A stretch of DNA of 11,257 bases from Planctomycetaceae bacterium (GTDB taxonomy: Bacteria; Planctomycetota; Phycisphaerae; Phycisphaerales; SM1A02). Every line of letters starts with the position of its first letter. The stretch's first letter is position 1. The notes below the pieces were generated by a model. It ran no database searches. It had not been told where the DNA came from and saw nothing but the letters and a program-made list of their open reading frames with translations. Of this stretch, positions 1-6,005 are shown piece by piece. The DNA lies in assembly GCA_947459855.1 (NCBI GenBank), contig CANHFL010000010.1:1-11257 (forward strand), read 5' to 3'. Both the position numbers and the translations under genes were made by a program.

Positions 1-210
1 CGCGATCGAGACCGCGCCCACGGCCGCGTAGGTCCGCCACCCCGGGGCGACCGCGCGCCCGCGCCCGTCACGCCACGCAACGACCAGCGCGAGCGGAGCC
101 GGCGCCAGCGCGATGGCCCACCACAGGCCGACGGGCTCCCATGCCACGCAGAACAGCGCCGCGGAGAGCGCGGCCAGGGCTGCGGCACGCAGGGCCTCGC
201 GGCGCGGCAC
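1..210 (-). CDS. lnt: Probable apolipoprotein N-acyltransferase, N-terminal fragment
   Basis: Partial gene: 70 codons are open from a GTG at 210-208 to the window edge, with no stop. The product starts PRREALRAA, followed by a hydrophobic helix (about residues 6-22), the segment AWEPVGLWWAIALAPAPLAL, and then a basic WRDGRGR loop. This matches the opening of Lnt, where a first helix is followed by an FPP-x-LWPLAW-x-ALAPLL-like segment. Lnt is an inner-membrane enzyme that adds the third acyl chain to lipoproteins. The nitrilase-type catalytic domain would lie outside the window, so the name rests on the N-terminus alone; another polytopic membrane protein is possible. The start is the first one available after the in-frame TGA of accD (216-214), only 3 nt upstream. 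A GGGAAAG at the end of accD serves as its ribosome site, so translation is probably coupled to accD. Confidence 0.6.
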   Translation of the reverse strand, partial: MPRREALRAAALAALSAALFCVAWEPVGLWWAIALAPAPLALVVAWRDGRGRAVAPGWRTYAAVGAVSIA

Positions 211-213
211 GCG

Positions 214-1047
214 TCACTTTCCCGAGTAGTCGATGATGCGGCTGATCTCGGTCCGCAGCGCGGAGCGGTGCACGATCCGGTCGACGAAGCCGGCCTTCTC
301 CAGGAACTCGGCCGTCTGGAAGCCCTCGGGCAGTTCCTGGCGGATGGTCTGCTGGATGACGCGCGGGCCGGCGAAGCCGATCAGCGCCTTGGGCTCGGCG
401 AAGATCACGTCGCCCAGCATCGCGTAGCTGGCGGTCACGCCGCCGGTGGTCGGGTCGGCAAGCACGGCGATGTACAGGCCGCCCGCGCTGTCGAAGCGCG
501 CGAGCGCGGCGCTGGTCTTCGCCATCTGCATGAGCGAGAAGCCCGACTCCTGCATGCGCGCGCCGCCGGAACAGCACACGATGACGAGCGGCAGGTTGTG
601 GTCGGTCGCGTGCTCGATCGCGCGGGTCAGCTTCTCGCCGACCACGCTGCCCATCGACCCGGCCATGAACGTGAAGTCCATCACGCCCACGACCACCTTG
701 CGGCCCTTGATGAAGCCGGTGCCGGTCTGGACGCCGTCCTGCTCCTTCGTCTTCCGCTGCATGTCGCGGATGCGGTCGATGTAGGGCTTCTGGTCGACGA
801 AGTTCAGCGGGTCCATCGGCGCCATGTCGGCGTCGAGCGCCTCGAATGTGCCGGGGTCCAGCAACTGGTCGATGCGGGTGCGCGCCGAGATGCGCATGTG
901 GTGGTCGCACTTCGGGCAGACCATCAGGTTCGCCTCGAGGCTCTTGCGGAAGACCGTCTCGGCGCACTCGGGACACTGCGTCCAGAGGCCGTCCGGGACG
1001 GCCTTCTTGGTGGCGATCTCTGCTCCGATCCAGGTGGGTTCCGGCAC
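214..1047 (-). CDS. accD: Acetyl-CoA carboxylase carboxyltransferase subunit beta
   Basis: The 277-residue product is the beta subunit of the carboxyltransferase that, with AccA, moves the carboxyl group from carboxybiotin on AccB to acetyl-CoA, giving malonyl-CoA for fatty-acid synthesis in the cytoplasm. The N-terminal zinc ribbon is complete: C25, C28, C44 and C47 in a CxxC-x15-CxxC layout. The crotonase-fold core follows, with the signature SGGARMQE (160-167), DPTTGGVTASYA (198-209) and GFAGPRVIQQT (224-234). The length is normal for the family. The start is a GTG with a textbook GGAGGAG 7 nt upstream, and no ATG lies near the conserved N-terminus. accA is not in the window. The gene lies 57 nt after the histidine-phosphatase-like gene and 3 nt before the putative lnt. 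Confidence 0.97.
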   Translation of the reverse strand: MPEPTWIGAEIATKKAVPDGLWTQCPECAETVFRKSLEANLMVCPKCDHHMRISARTRIDQLLDPGTFEALDADMAPMDPLNFVDQKPYIDRIRDMQRKTKEQDGVQTGTGFIKGRKVVVGVMDFTFMAGSMGSVVGEKLTRAIEHATDHNLPLVIVCCSGGARMQESGFSLMQMAKTSAALARFDSAGGLYIAVLADPTTGGVTASYAMLGDVIFAEPKALIGFAGPRVIQQTIRQELPEGFQTAEFLEKAGFVDRIVHRSALRTEISRIIDYSGK

Positions 1048-1054
1048 GCTCGGG

Positions 1055-1061
1055 CTCCTCC
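1055..1061 (-). promoter_or_regulatory. Strong Shine-Dalgarno of accD
   Basis: The minus strand reads GGAGGAG, then 7 nt, then GTG at 1047-1045. This near-perfect ribosome-binding site fixes the non-ATG start of accD. It is the strongest such site in the window. Confidence 0.85.
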
Positions 1062-1072
1062 GTGAGAGACGC

Positions 1073-1078
1073 AGTGTA
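1073..1078 (-). promoter_or_regulatory. Candidate -10 element upstream of accD
   Basis: In the 57-nt gap before accD the minus strand reads TACACT (four of six matches to TATAAT). It is placed so that a transcript would begin just before the GGAGGAG. No convincing -35 is seen at 17 nt, where the sequence is CGTGCC. It may give accD and lnt an internal promoter within the operon. The same TACACT hexamer occurs just upstream of ispG. Weak evidence. Confidence 0.25.
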
Positions 1079-1104
1079 GCGGGCTGCGCCGCGGCGGCAC
1101 GCGC

Positions 1105-1698
1105 TCACTCGCCCAGCAGGTCGGCGGCGCCCGCCGGCAGCAGGCTCTCGGTGCACCAGTGGCGGCCCTCGACCCGTTCCCACAGCCGCGAGCCGTCGCC
1201 GCGGGCCAGCGTGTCACGGACGATCGCCAGCGCGGTGCGGTGCAGCACCAGGCCGACGCGCTCGCCCTCGTGGCGCGCCAGGATGGCGGCCAGCGCGTCG
1301 AGGATCCGTGCGCGCGCCTCGGCGAAGGGCTCGCCTTCCGGTGGTTCGACGGTGAGCGGCGATTCGTTCCACTCCAGGAACCGGCTCTCGAAGCGGCGCT
1401 CGAACTCGGCCATCGACAGGCCCTCGAGGAGCCCGAGGTCGGGGTCGGCAAGCTCGGCGTCGGCGCGCACCGCGCAGGCAAAGCGGGTGGCGATGCCGTG
1501 GGCGGTCTCGGTCGCCGCGTCGTCGCCGGGGTGGTAGAGCACCTCGGGTCCGGTCGCCATGCGCGCGACGCGCTGGCGCAGGTCGGCCAGCGAGTCCGGC
1601 GTTGCGGGCAGGTTCGTACGGCCGCGCAGGCGCTGGGCGGCGTCCCAGTCGGTCTCGCACGGGCGGAAGAGCCAGAGGGTGGTCGGGCGCGCGGCCAT
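1105..1698 (-). CDS. Degenerate histidine-phosphatase (phosphoglycerate-mutase-like) fold protein
   Basis: The 197-residue product keeps the outline of the histidine phosphatase superfamily: a short beta strand LWLF leading to the catalytic loop, a QRLRGRTNLP stretch (22-31), DLGLLEGLSMAEF (87-99, compare LxExxFGxWEGxTxxE) and LVLHRT (150-155, the second-histidine site). The catalytic motif RHGET is replaced by RPCET (12-16), so the nucleophilic histidine is a proline. The arginine of the usual SxLxRAxxTA motif is lost (HPGDDAATETA, 56-66), and the usual glutamate is aspartate (D85). R12 and H153 remain. Phosphatase or mutase activity by the known mechanism is therefore unlikely; a pseudoenzyme, binding or regulatory role is inferred. 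I recall planctomycete proteins of this family with RPG-type motifs, which would make it an inherited variant, but I could not check. It starts 2 nt after the rpe stop and is probably coupled to it. Confidence 0.8.
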   Translation of the reverse strand: MAARPTTLWLFRPCETDWDAAQRLRGRTNLPATPDSLADLRQRVARMATGPEVLYHPGDDAATETAHGIATRFACAVRADAELADPDLGLLEGLSMAEFERRFESRFLEWNESPLTVEPPEGEPFAEARARILDALAAILARHEGERVGLVLHRTALAIVRDTLARGDGSRLWERVEGRHWCTESLLPAGAADLLGE

Positions 1699-1700
1699 CG

Positions 1701-2387
1701 TCACTCGCCGCGGATCGCGTGGATCGCGGCCGCCATGTCGGGCGCGCCGAAGATCGCGCTGGCGGCCACGAGTACGTCGCAGCCGGCGGCGCGGCACGCG
1801 GGCGCGGTGGCCGGCGAGACGCCGCCGTCGATCGCGATGCGCTGCTCCGGGCGCATGCGGGCGCGCAGCGCGGGAACCTTCGCAAGGACCTCGGGGATGA
1901 ACGACTGCCCGCTGTAGCCGGGGTGCACGCTCATCACCAGGACGCTGTCGAGCTCGTCGATCCACTCGCCGACCGCGTCTGCGGGCGTCGCGGGGTTCAG
2001 CGCGCAGCCGACCGCCATGCCCAGGGCGCGGATGCGGCGGATGAGCCCGCGCGGGTGCGGCACGGCCTCGACGTGGAACGAGACGTGGTTGGTGCCGGCC
2101 CTCGCGAACGCCTCGACGAACGCACCGGGATCGGTGCACATGAGGTGCGTGTCGATGAACGCGCCTGGCGCGGCGCGGCGCACGGCGGCGCAGACCGCGG
2201 GCCCCATCGAGAGGTTCGGGACGAAGTGCCCGTCCATCACGTCGAAGTGGATCGCGTCGCCGCCAGCCGCGAGCGAGCGCCGGCACTCCTCGCCGAGCTG
2301 CGTGAAGTCCGCGGAAAGCACCGACGGCTCCACCAGGAGCCGTCGGGCGTCTGCGTACAGCCGGGGATCGGGCCGGTCGGCGGCCAT
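1701..2387 (-). CDS. rpe: Ribulose-phosphate 3-epimerase
   Basis: This 228-residue TIM-barrel enzyme interconverts D-ribulose 5-phosphate and D-xylulose 5-phosphate in the cytoplasmic pentose phosphate pathway. The family motifs are all visible: PSVLSADF (21-28), HFDVMDGHFVPN (47-58) with metal and catalytic residues H47 and D49, DTHLM (79-83) with H81, VMSVHPGYSGQSF (151-163), and IDGGV (186-190) with D187 near the phosphate-binding end. The phosphate loop reads VHPGYSGQ rather than the commoner VNPGFGGQ. About 18 residues precede the first conserved motif, a slightly long N-terminus. The ATG is 5 nt after the stop of the thioredoxin-like gene, with no strong ribosome site, which suggests translational coupling. 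It sits downstream of pgk in the same run, fitting a sugar-phosphate operon. Confidence 0.95.
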   Translation of the reverse strand: MAADRPDPRLYADARRLLVEPSVLSADFTQLGEECRRSLAAGGDAIHFDVMDGHFVPNLSMGPAVCAAVRRAAPGAFIDTHLMCTDPGAFVEAFARAGTNHVSFHVEAVPHPRGLIRRIRALGMAVGCALNPATPADAVGEWIDELDSVLVMSVHPGYSGQSFIPEVLAKVPALRARMRPEQRIAIDGGVSPATAPACRAAGCDVLVAASAIFGAPDMAAAIHAIRGE

Positions 2388-2392
2388 CGGCT

Positions 2393-3466
2393 TCACTTGG
2401 CCGAGGCGCCGGCCTTCTTGCGCGCGTCGTTGTAGGTGTCGAGCGCGCGCTTCAGGGCGGGCTTCGCCGAGGGCGGCGCGGCCATCCAGGCGTCGTACTG
2501 CATCTCGTAGGCGGCGTTCAGGTCGCCGCGCGCCGCCGCGACGGCGGCCACGACGGCCAGCGCGTCGGCGTCGTCCGAGGAGGCGGCCGCCTTGACCTTG
2601 TCGGCCGCCAGCTGGGCGGCATCGAGGTCGCGCAGGTTGTTGGTCAGGTCCGGGCTGGTGGCCAGGTACTCGGCGATCGCCATCAGCGCGAACTTGTCCT
2701 TCGAGACCGTGTCGATCAGCTTCTTGGCGTACTCCTTGGCGGCGGCGGCGTTGTTCGCCTGCTCGGCGCGCATCTTCCAGGCCTCCAGGCCGATGTCGAC
2801 CAGCACGCTCGGCCCCTCCTTGAGGGCCTCGTCGTAGAGGCGCTCGGCCTCCTTGTAGTTGCGGATCTTGGCGGCCTTCCGGGCGGCGGCCACGGTGGGC
2901 TCGACGCGCGAGGTCAGCTCGGGGTCGTAGCGGTTGGAGAGCGTCAGCTTCAGGACGCGCTCGAACTGCGGGTCCATCGGGTGGCCGATGAAGCAGACCT
3001 TGCCGGCGCGGCTGACGATGAACGCGCACGGGATGCCGTTCTGGCCGGCCGCGGCCATCCACTTCTCCTTCATCGTCTCGTCGTCCTGCTTCTGGCAGGC
3101 GACGGCGTAGGTCATCTGCGAGCCCTTGTCCTTGACGAAGGGCTTGACCTTCGAGATCGGCTCGTCGCTGATGCCGATCACCTGCAGCCCACGGGGCGCC
3201 AGGTCGACGTACAGCTGGTTGAGGTGCGGGATCGACACCTTGCACGGGCCGCACCAGGTGGCCCAGAACTCGACGACGGTCACCTTGTTGCCGACCAGCG
3301 GGTCGAGCTGGGTGCCCTGCACGTAGTCGACGTGCGAGAGCGAGTCGGCGGGAGCCATCCTGCCGACCTTGAGCTTCTTGCTCTCCTCGTCCTGCGCGCG
3401 CGCGGTGGCGGCCAGGGCAAGCGGGAGGACGGCGGCGAGGACGAACGCTCGGAGGGTGGTGCGCAT
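2393..3466 (-). CDS. Exported TlpA-like thioredoxin with C-terminal helical (TPR-like) repeats
   Basis: The 357-residue product has an N-terminal signal peptide (basic start, hydrophobic residues about 7-20, likely cleavage after ATARA at residue 24), so it should act outside the cytoplasmic membrane. A TlpA/AhpC-type thioredoxin domain follows (about 35-175): VVEFWATWCGPCK with redox cysteines C72 and C75, and the cis-proline loop NGIPCAFIVSRAGKV around P146. Residues about 190-350 are alanine-rich amphipathic helices resembling tetratricopeptide repeats, for example the RNYKEAERLYDEALKEGP unit (202-219). Extra cysteines C124, C147 and C158 lie in the thioredoxin domain, one beside the cis-proline. 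The likely role is a thiol-disulfide oxidoreductase held in a protein complex; the substrate is unknown. The ATG has AAAGGA upstream. It lies 72 nt after pgk and 5 nt before rpe. Confidence 0.9.
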   Translation of the reverse strand: MRTTLRAFVLAAVLPLALAATARAQDEESKKLKVGRMAPADSLSHVDYVQGTQLDPLVGNKVTVVEFWATWCGPCKVSIPHLNQLYVDLAPRGLQVIGISDEPISKVKPFVKDKGSQMTYAVACQKQDDETMKEKWMAAAGQNGIPCAFIVSRAGKVCFIGHPMDPQFERVLKLTLSNRYDPELTSRVEPTVAAARKAAKIRNYKEAERLYDEALKEGPSVLVDIGLEAWKMRAEQANNAAAAKEYAKKLIDTVSKDKFALMAIAEYLATSPDLTNNLRDLDAAQLAADKVKAAASSDDADALAVVAAVAAARGDLNAAYEMQYDAWMAAPPSAKPALKRALDTYNDARKKAGASAK

Positions 3467-3503
3467 GGGGGGTGGTCCTTTGCTGGGCGGATGATAGACG
3501 CGC

Positions 3504-3532
3504 CGGCCGCGCGGCCGTTCGCGGCAAACGGC
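3504..3532 (-). repeat. Overlapping inverted repeats in the pgk to thioredoxin gap
   Basis: The 72-nt gap holds a perfect 14-nt palindrome (3504-3517, CGGCCGC/GCGGCCG). A second, competing stem (3514-3519 with 3527-3532, GCCGTT/AACGGC, 7-nt loop) overlaps it. No T-run follows in the minus direction, so it is not a classical terminator. It could trim or partly attenuate the pgk transcript before the thioredoxin gene, or simply reflect the high GC content. Confidence 0.35.
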
Positions 3533-3538
3533 GCGGAA

Positions 3539-4795
3539 TCAGGCGGGATCGAGCGCCGCGACCGACTCGAAGGACTTGCCCTCGAGCATCTCCAGGCTCG
3601 CGCCGCCGCCGGTGGAGACATGGGTCAGCGCGCCGGCCAGGCCCGCCTCGTCGAGCGCCGCGGCGGTGTCGCCGCCGCCGGCGATCGTGACGGCGCCCTG
3701 GCGCGTGGCGTCGGCCACGGCGCGCGCGACCGCCATCGTGCCCAGGTCGAAGGGCTTCGTCTCGAACGCACCCATCGGGCCGTTCCAGACGACCTGCTTC
3801 GCGGATCGGCAGGCCTCGGCGAAGAGCTGCTGCGAGCGCGGGCCGATGTCCAGGCCCATCCAGCCGTCGGGGATGCCGCCGATGACGGTCGACGTCTCGG
3901 TCCCGGCCTCCAGCTTGCGGCCGCACACGTGGTCGATCGGCAGCAGGATCGTGCGCGAACGCGCCTGGGCGTCGTGCAGGATCTGGCGCGCGCGGTCGAC
4001 CATCTCGGGCTCCACCAGGCTGTTGCCGGTGGTCACGCCCTGCGCGCGCAGGAACGTGTAGGCCATCGCGCCGCCGACCACGATCGTGTCGACCTTGTCG
4101 AGCAGGTTCGCGAGCGCGGCGAGCTTGTCGCTGACCTTCGCGCCGCCGACGATCGCGACGAACGGGCGCTGCGGATGCTCGAGCGCGCCGCCCAGGAAGC
4201 GCAGTTCCTTCTCGAGCAGGCGGCCCGCGACGGCGGGCTTGCCGGCAGCGTGCATCGCCTGCGGCAGCGCGACCATCGAGGCGTCGGCACGGTGGGACGC
4301 GCCGAACGCGTCGTTCACGTACGCCTGCGCCAGGCCCGCGAGCTTCGCGGCGAAGGCGGGATCGCCCTTCTTCTCGCCCTTCTCGAAGCGCAGGTTCTCC
4401 AGGAGCAGCACCTCGCCGGGCTGCAGCGCGGCGGCCGCGGCGGCGGATTCGGCATCGGTCGGCACCTTGCCGGCGAACAGCACGTGCGCCTTCCCGGCCA
4501 GGAGCTGTTCGAGCCGCTCGAAGACGGGCCGGAGGCTGTCGGCGGCCTCGTAGCCGGTGCCGGCCGGGCGGCCGAAGTGGCTGGCGACGACGACGGCGCC
4601 GCCGCGGGCCAGGATCGACTCGATGGTGGGCAGCGCCCCGCGGATGCGGCGGTCGTCGGTGATGCGGCCGGCGTCGTCCGTGGGGACGTTGAAGTCGGCG
4701 CGGACGAAGACGACCTTCCCGCGCGGGTCGATCGAGTCGACGGTGCGGCGCGGCGCGGTGCGGGCGTGGACGGGCGAGGCGGCGGTTTCCGGCAT
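3539..4795 (-). CDS. pgk: Phosphoglycerate kinase
   Basis: The 418-residue glycolytic and gluconeogenic kinase interconverts 1,3-bisphosphoglycerate plus ADP and 3-phosphoglycerate plus ATP in the cytoplasm. The full set of family motifs is present: VRADFNVP (31-38), the substrate-binding SHFGRP (72-77, usually SHLGRP), LLLENLRFEKGEKKGDP (130-146), YVNDAFGASHRADAS (159-173), VGGAKVSDK (216-224), VVWNGPMGAFE (335-345), GGGDTAAALDEAG (373-385) and STGGGASLEMLEG (394-406). The length is typical. About 20 poorly conserved residues precede the core, but no better start exists. It heads the minus-strand run. Its ATG is only 16 nt from the divergent miaA start, so its promoter must lie largely within miaA coding sequence. 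The minus-strand leader reads GAGTGAAAGT before the ATG, a modest ribosome site. Confidence 0.98.
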   Translation of the reverse strand: MPETAASPVHARTAPRRTVDSIDPRGKVVFVRADFNVPTDDAGRITDDRRIRGALPTIESILARGGAVVVASHFGRPAGTGYEAADSLRPVFERLEQLLAGKAHVLFAGKVPTDAESAAAAAALQPGEVLLLENLRFEKGEKKGDPAFAAKLAGLAQAYVNDAFGASHRADASMVALPQAMHAAGKPAVAGRLLEKELRFLGGALEHPQRPFVAIVGGAKVSDKLAALANLLDKVDTIVVGGAMAYTFLRAQGVTTGNSLVEPEMVDRARQILHDAQARSRTILLPIDHVCGRKLEAGTETSTVIGGIPDGWMGLDIGPRSQQLFAEACRSAKQVVWNGPMGAFETKPFDLGTMAVARAVADATRQGAVTIAGGGDTAAALDEAGLAGALTHVSTGGGASLEMLEGKSFESVAALDPA

Positions 4796-4814
4796 ACTTT
4801 CACTCTAGCCGATG
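4793..4814. promoter_or_regulatory. Compact divergent start region between pgk and miaA
   Basis: The two start codons (pgk 4795-4793, miaA 4812-4814) are separated by 16 nt. There is no room for two conventional promoters. On the plus strand CATACT (4793-4798) is a possible -10 for miaA and would give a leader of only about 7 nt. On the minus strand TAGAGT is a weak -10-like hexamer. miaA shows no Shine-Dalgarno here. Promoters embedded in the opposite coding sequence or leaderless transcripts are inferred. Confidence 0.4.
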
Positions 4815-5786
4815 CAACCCCCTCCGATCCCGAGCACCGATCCCGCCGCGCCGCGCACCATCCTGGTGCTGGGCCCCACCGGCGGCGGCAAGACCGCACT
4901 GGCGATCGAGCTGGCGCTGCGCGTGCCCGGCGGCGGCGAGTGCGTGAGCGCGGACTCGATGCAGGTCTACCGCGGCATGGACATCGGTACCGCGAAGCCC
5001 ACCGAGGAGGAGCGGCGCGGCGTGCCGCACCACATGATCGACGTCGCGGACCCCTTCGGCGGCCCGTTCACCGTGGCCGACTGGCTGGACGGCGCGCGCG
5101 ACGCGATCCAGTCGATCCACGCGCGCGGGCGGCACGCGATCGTGGTGGGCGGCACGAACCTCTACGCGAAGGCGCTGGTCGAGGGCATGTTCGAGGGCCC
5201 CGCCGGCGATCCCGCGGTGCGCGCGCGGCTGGAGGCGCTGCCCACCGAGATGCTGCGGCTGGACCTGGAGCACCACGATCCCCTGGCGGCGTCGCGGATC
5301 CACCCGAACGACCGGCGGCGCACGGTCCGTGCGCTGGAGGTGTGGATGACGACCGGCCGCCGGATCAGCGACATGCAGCGCCAGTGGCAGGATGCGCCGC
5401 GCGAACTGCCGCCGGGCTGGACGCTCGTCGGGCTCGAGTGGTCCGTCGACTCGATCAACCGGCGGATCAACCTGCGGGTGCAGGAGATGCTCGCACGCGG
5501 GTTCATCAAGGAGGTCATCCGGCTGGTGACGAGCGGCACGCTCAACCGCCAGGCGATGGAGGCGGTCGGCTACCACGAGGCCGTGATGCACCTGGCCGGG
5601 CGCATGCCGATCGACGAGGTCGAGGCGCAGATGAAGATCCGCAGCCGGCAGTACGCGAAGCAGCAGCGGACGTGGCTCCGGCGGTTCAAGGCGACCCCCG
5701 GTTCGGTGTGGATCGACGCCGAGACGACGGGCACCGAGGCCGCCGCGGCGCTGGTTATCGAAAAATATTTCCCCGGCACCCGCTGA
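4812..5786 (+). CDS. miaA: tRNA dimethylallyltransferase (tRNA A37 isopentenyltransferase)
   Basis: The 324-residue cytoplasmic enzyme transfers a dimethylallyl group from DMAPP to N6 of adenosine 37 in tRNAs that read UNN codons. The P-loop is GPTGGGKTAL (21-30; usually GPTASGKT). Then come SADSMQVYRGMDIGTAKP (46-63), carrying the catalytic aspartate and the substrate-binding residues, VPHHMIDV (71-78), GGTNLY (113-118; more often GGTGLY), RIHPNDRRRTVRALEV (162-177), AVGYHEA (251-257) and RQYAKQQRTWLRR (279-291). All core regions are intact and the length is normal. The first 14 residues are proline-rich and unconserved; no other good start lies before the P-loop strand. The gene is divergent from pgk, and the hairpin terminator just after its stop suggests it is transcribed alone. 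Confidence 0.97.
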   Translation: MQPPPIPSTDPAAPRTILVLGPTGGGKTALAIELALRVPGGGECVSADSMQVYRGMDIGTAKPTEEERRGVPHHMIDVADPFGGPFTVADWLDGARDAIQSIHARGRHAIVVGGTNLYAKALVEGMFEGPAGDPAVRARLEALPTEMLRLDLEHHDPLAASRIHPNDRRRTVRALEVWMTTGRRISDMQRQWQDAPRELPPGWTLVGLEWSVDSINRRINLRVQEMLARGFIKEVIRLVTSGTLNRQAMEAVGYHEAVMHLAGRMPIDEVEAQMKIRSRQYAKQQRTWLRRFKATPGSVWIDAETTGTEAAAALVIEKYFPGTR

Positions 5787-5788
5787 TG

Positions 5789-5820
5789 CCCCGAAGGCAG
5801 GCGGTCGCCCCCCTTCGGGG
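5789..5820 (+). repeat. Inverted repeat competing with the miaA terminator stem
   Basis: CCCCGAAGG at 5789-5797 is the exact reverse complement of CCTTCGGGG at 5812-5820, with a 14-nt spacer. Forming this stem uses bases that also make up the loop and both arms of the terminator hairpin at 5806-5824, so the two structures exclude each other. It begins 3 nt after the miaA stop. Confidence 0.45.
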
Positions 5821-5829
5821 GGCGCGTTT
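5806..5829 (+). terminator. Rho-independent-type terminator after miaA
   Basis: A perfect 8-bp stem (CGCCCCCC at 5806-5813, GGGGGGCG at 5817-5824) has a tiny TTC loop and is followed by CGTTT. The T-tract is short but the stem is very stable. It lies 19 nt after the miaA stop, well placed to end that transcript. Confidence 0.65.
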
Positions 5830-5896
5830 CCCGGCGGAACCCGCGATCCGGGGTCCGTGACTGGGCCGCGCGGCGACGTCCGGCCCGTCCCATCCC

Positions 5897-5929
5897 TTGA
5901 CGGCACCCCCCGGCGAGTCCTCATATAGA
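5897..5929 (+). promoter_or_regulatory. Candidate topA promoter
   Basis: TTGACG (5897-5902) matches five of six bases of the -35 consensus. The TATAGA hexamer (5924-5929), set in the AT-rich TCATATAGAAGATCA, matches -10 well. The 21-nt spacing between them is too long for a normal sigma-70 promoter, although CATATA at 5922-5927 would give 19. The AT-rich island is striking in such GC-rich DNA. Start of transcription would be near 5936, giving a leader of about 70 nt to the preferred topA ATG. Confidence 0.4.
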
Positions 5930-6005
5930 AGATCACGGACCGCCGATGGAAGGCGCAACCCGCCCCGCGTCCCAGCCGGACCGGGATCGCCCCGAGACCC
6001 ACCCC

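Noticed and set aside
3504..3517. 14-nt perfect palindrome as a protein-binding operator or a terminator
   Set aside because: It is made only of G and C in GC-rich DNA, has no T-run, and is not repeated in the window. Chance is adequate, so it is listed only as a weak repeat.
2981..5860. Plus-strand open frame of 959 codons opposite the thioredoxin gene and pgk, running through miaA out of frame
   Set aside because: It crosses three real genes, is rich in A/R/G, and lacks motifs. It is a shadow of GC-rich codon usage.
5946..6005. 20-residue N-terminal extension of TopA from the ATG at 5946
   Set aside because: The added residues are unconserved in type, and the start would lie about 10 nt from the likely transcription start with no ribosome site. 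I kept the ATG at 6006, but this is not excluded.
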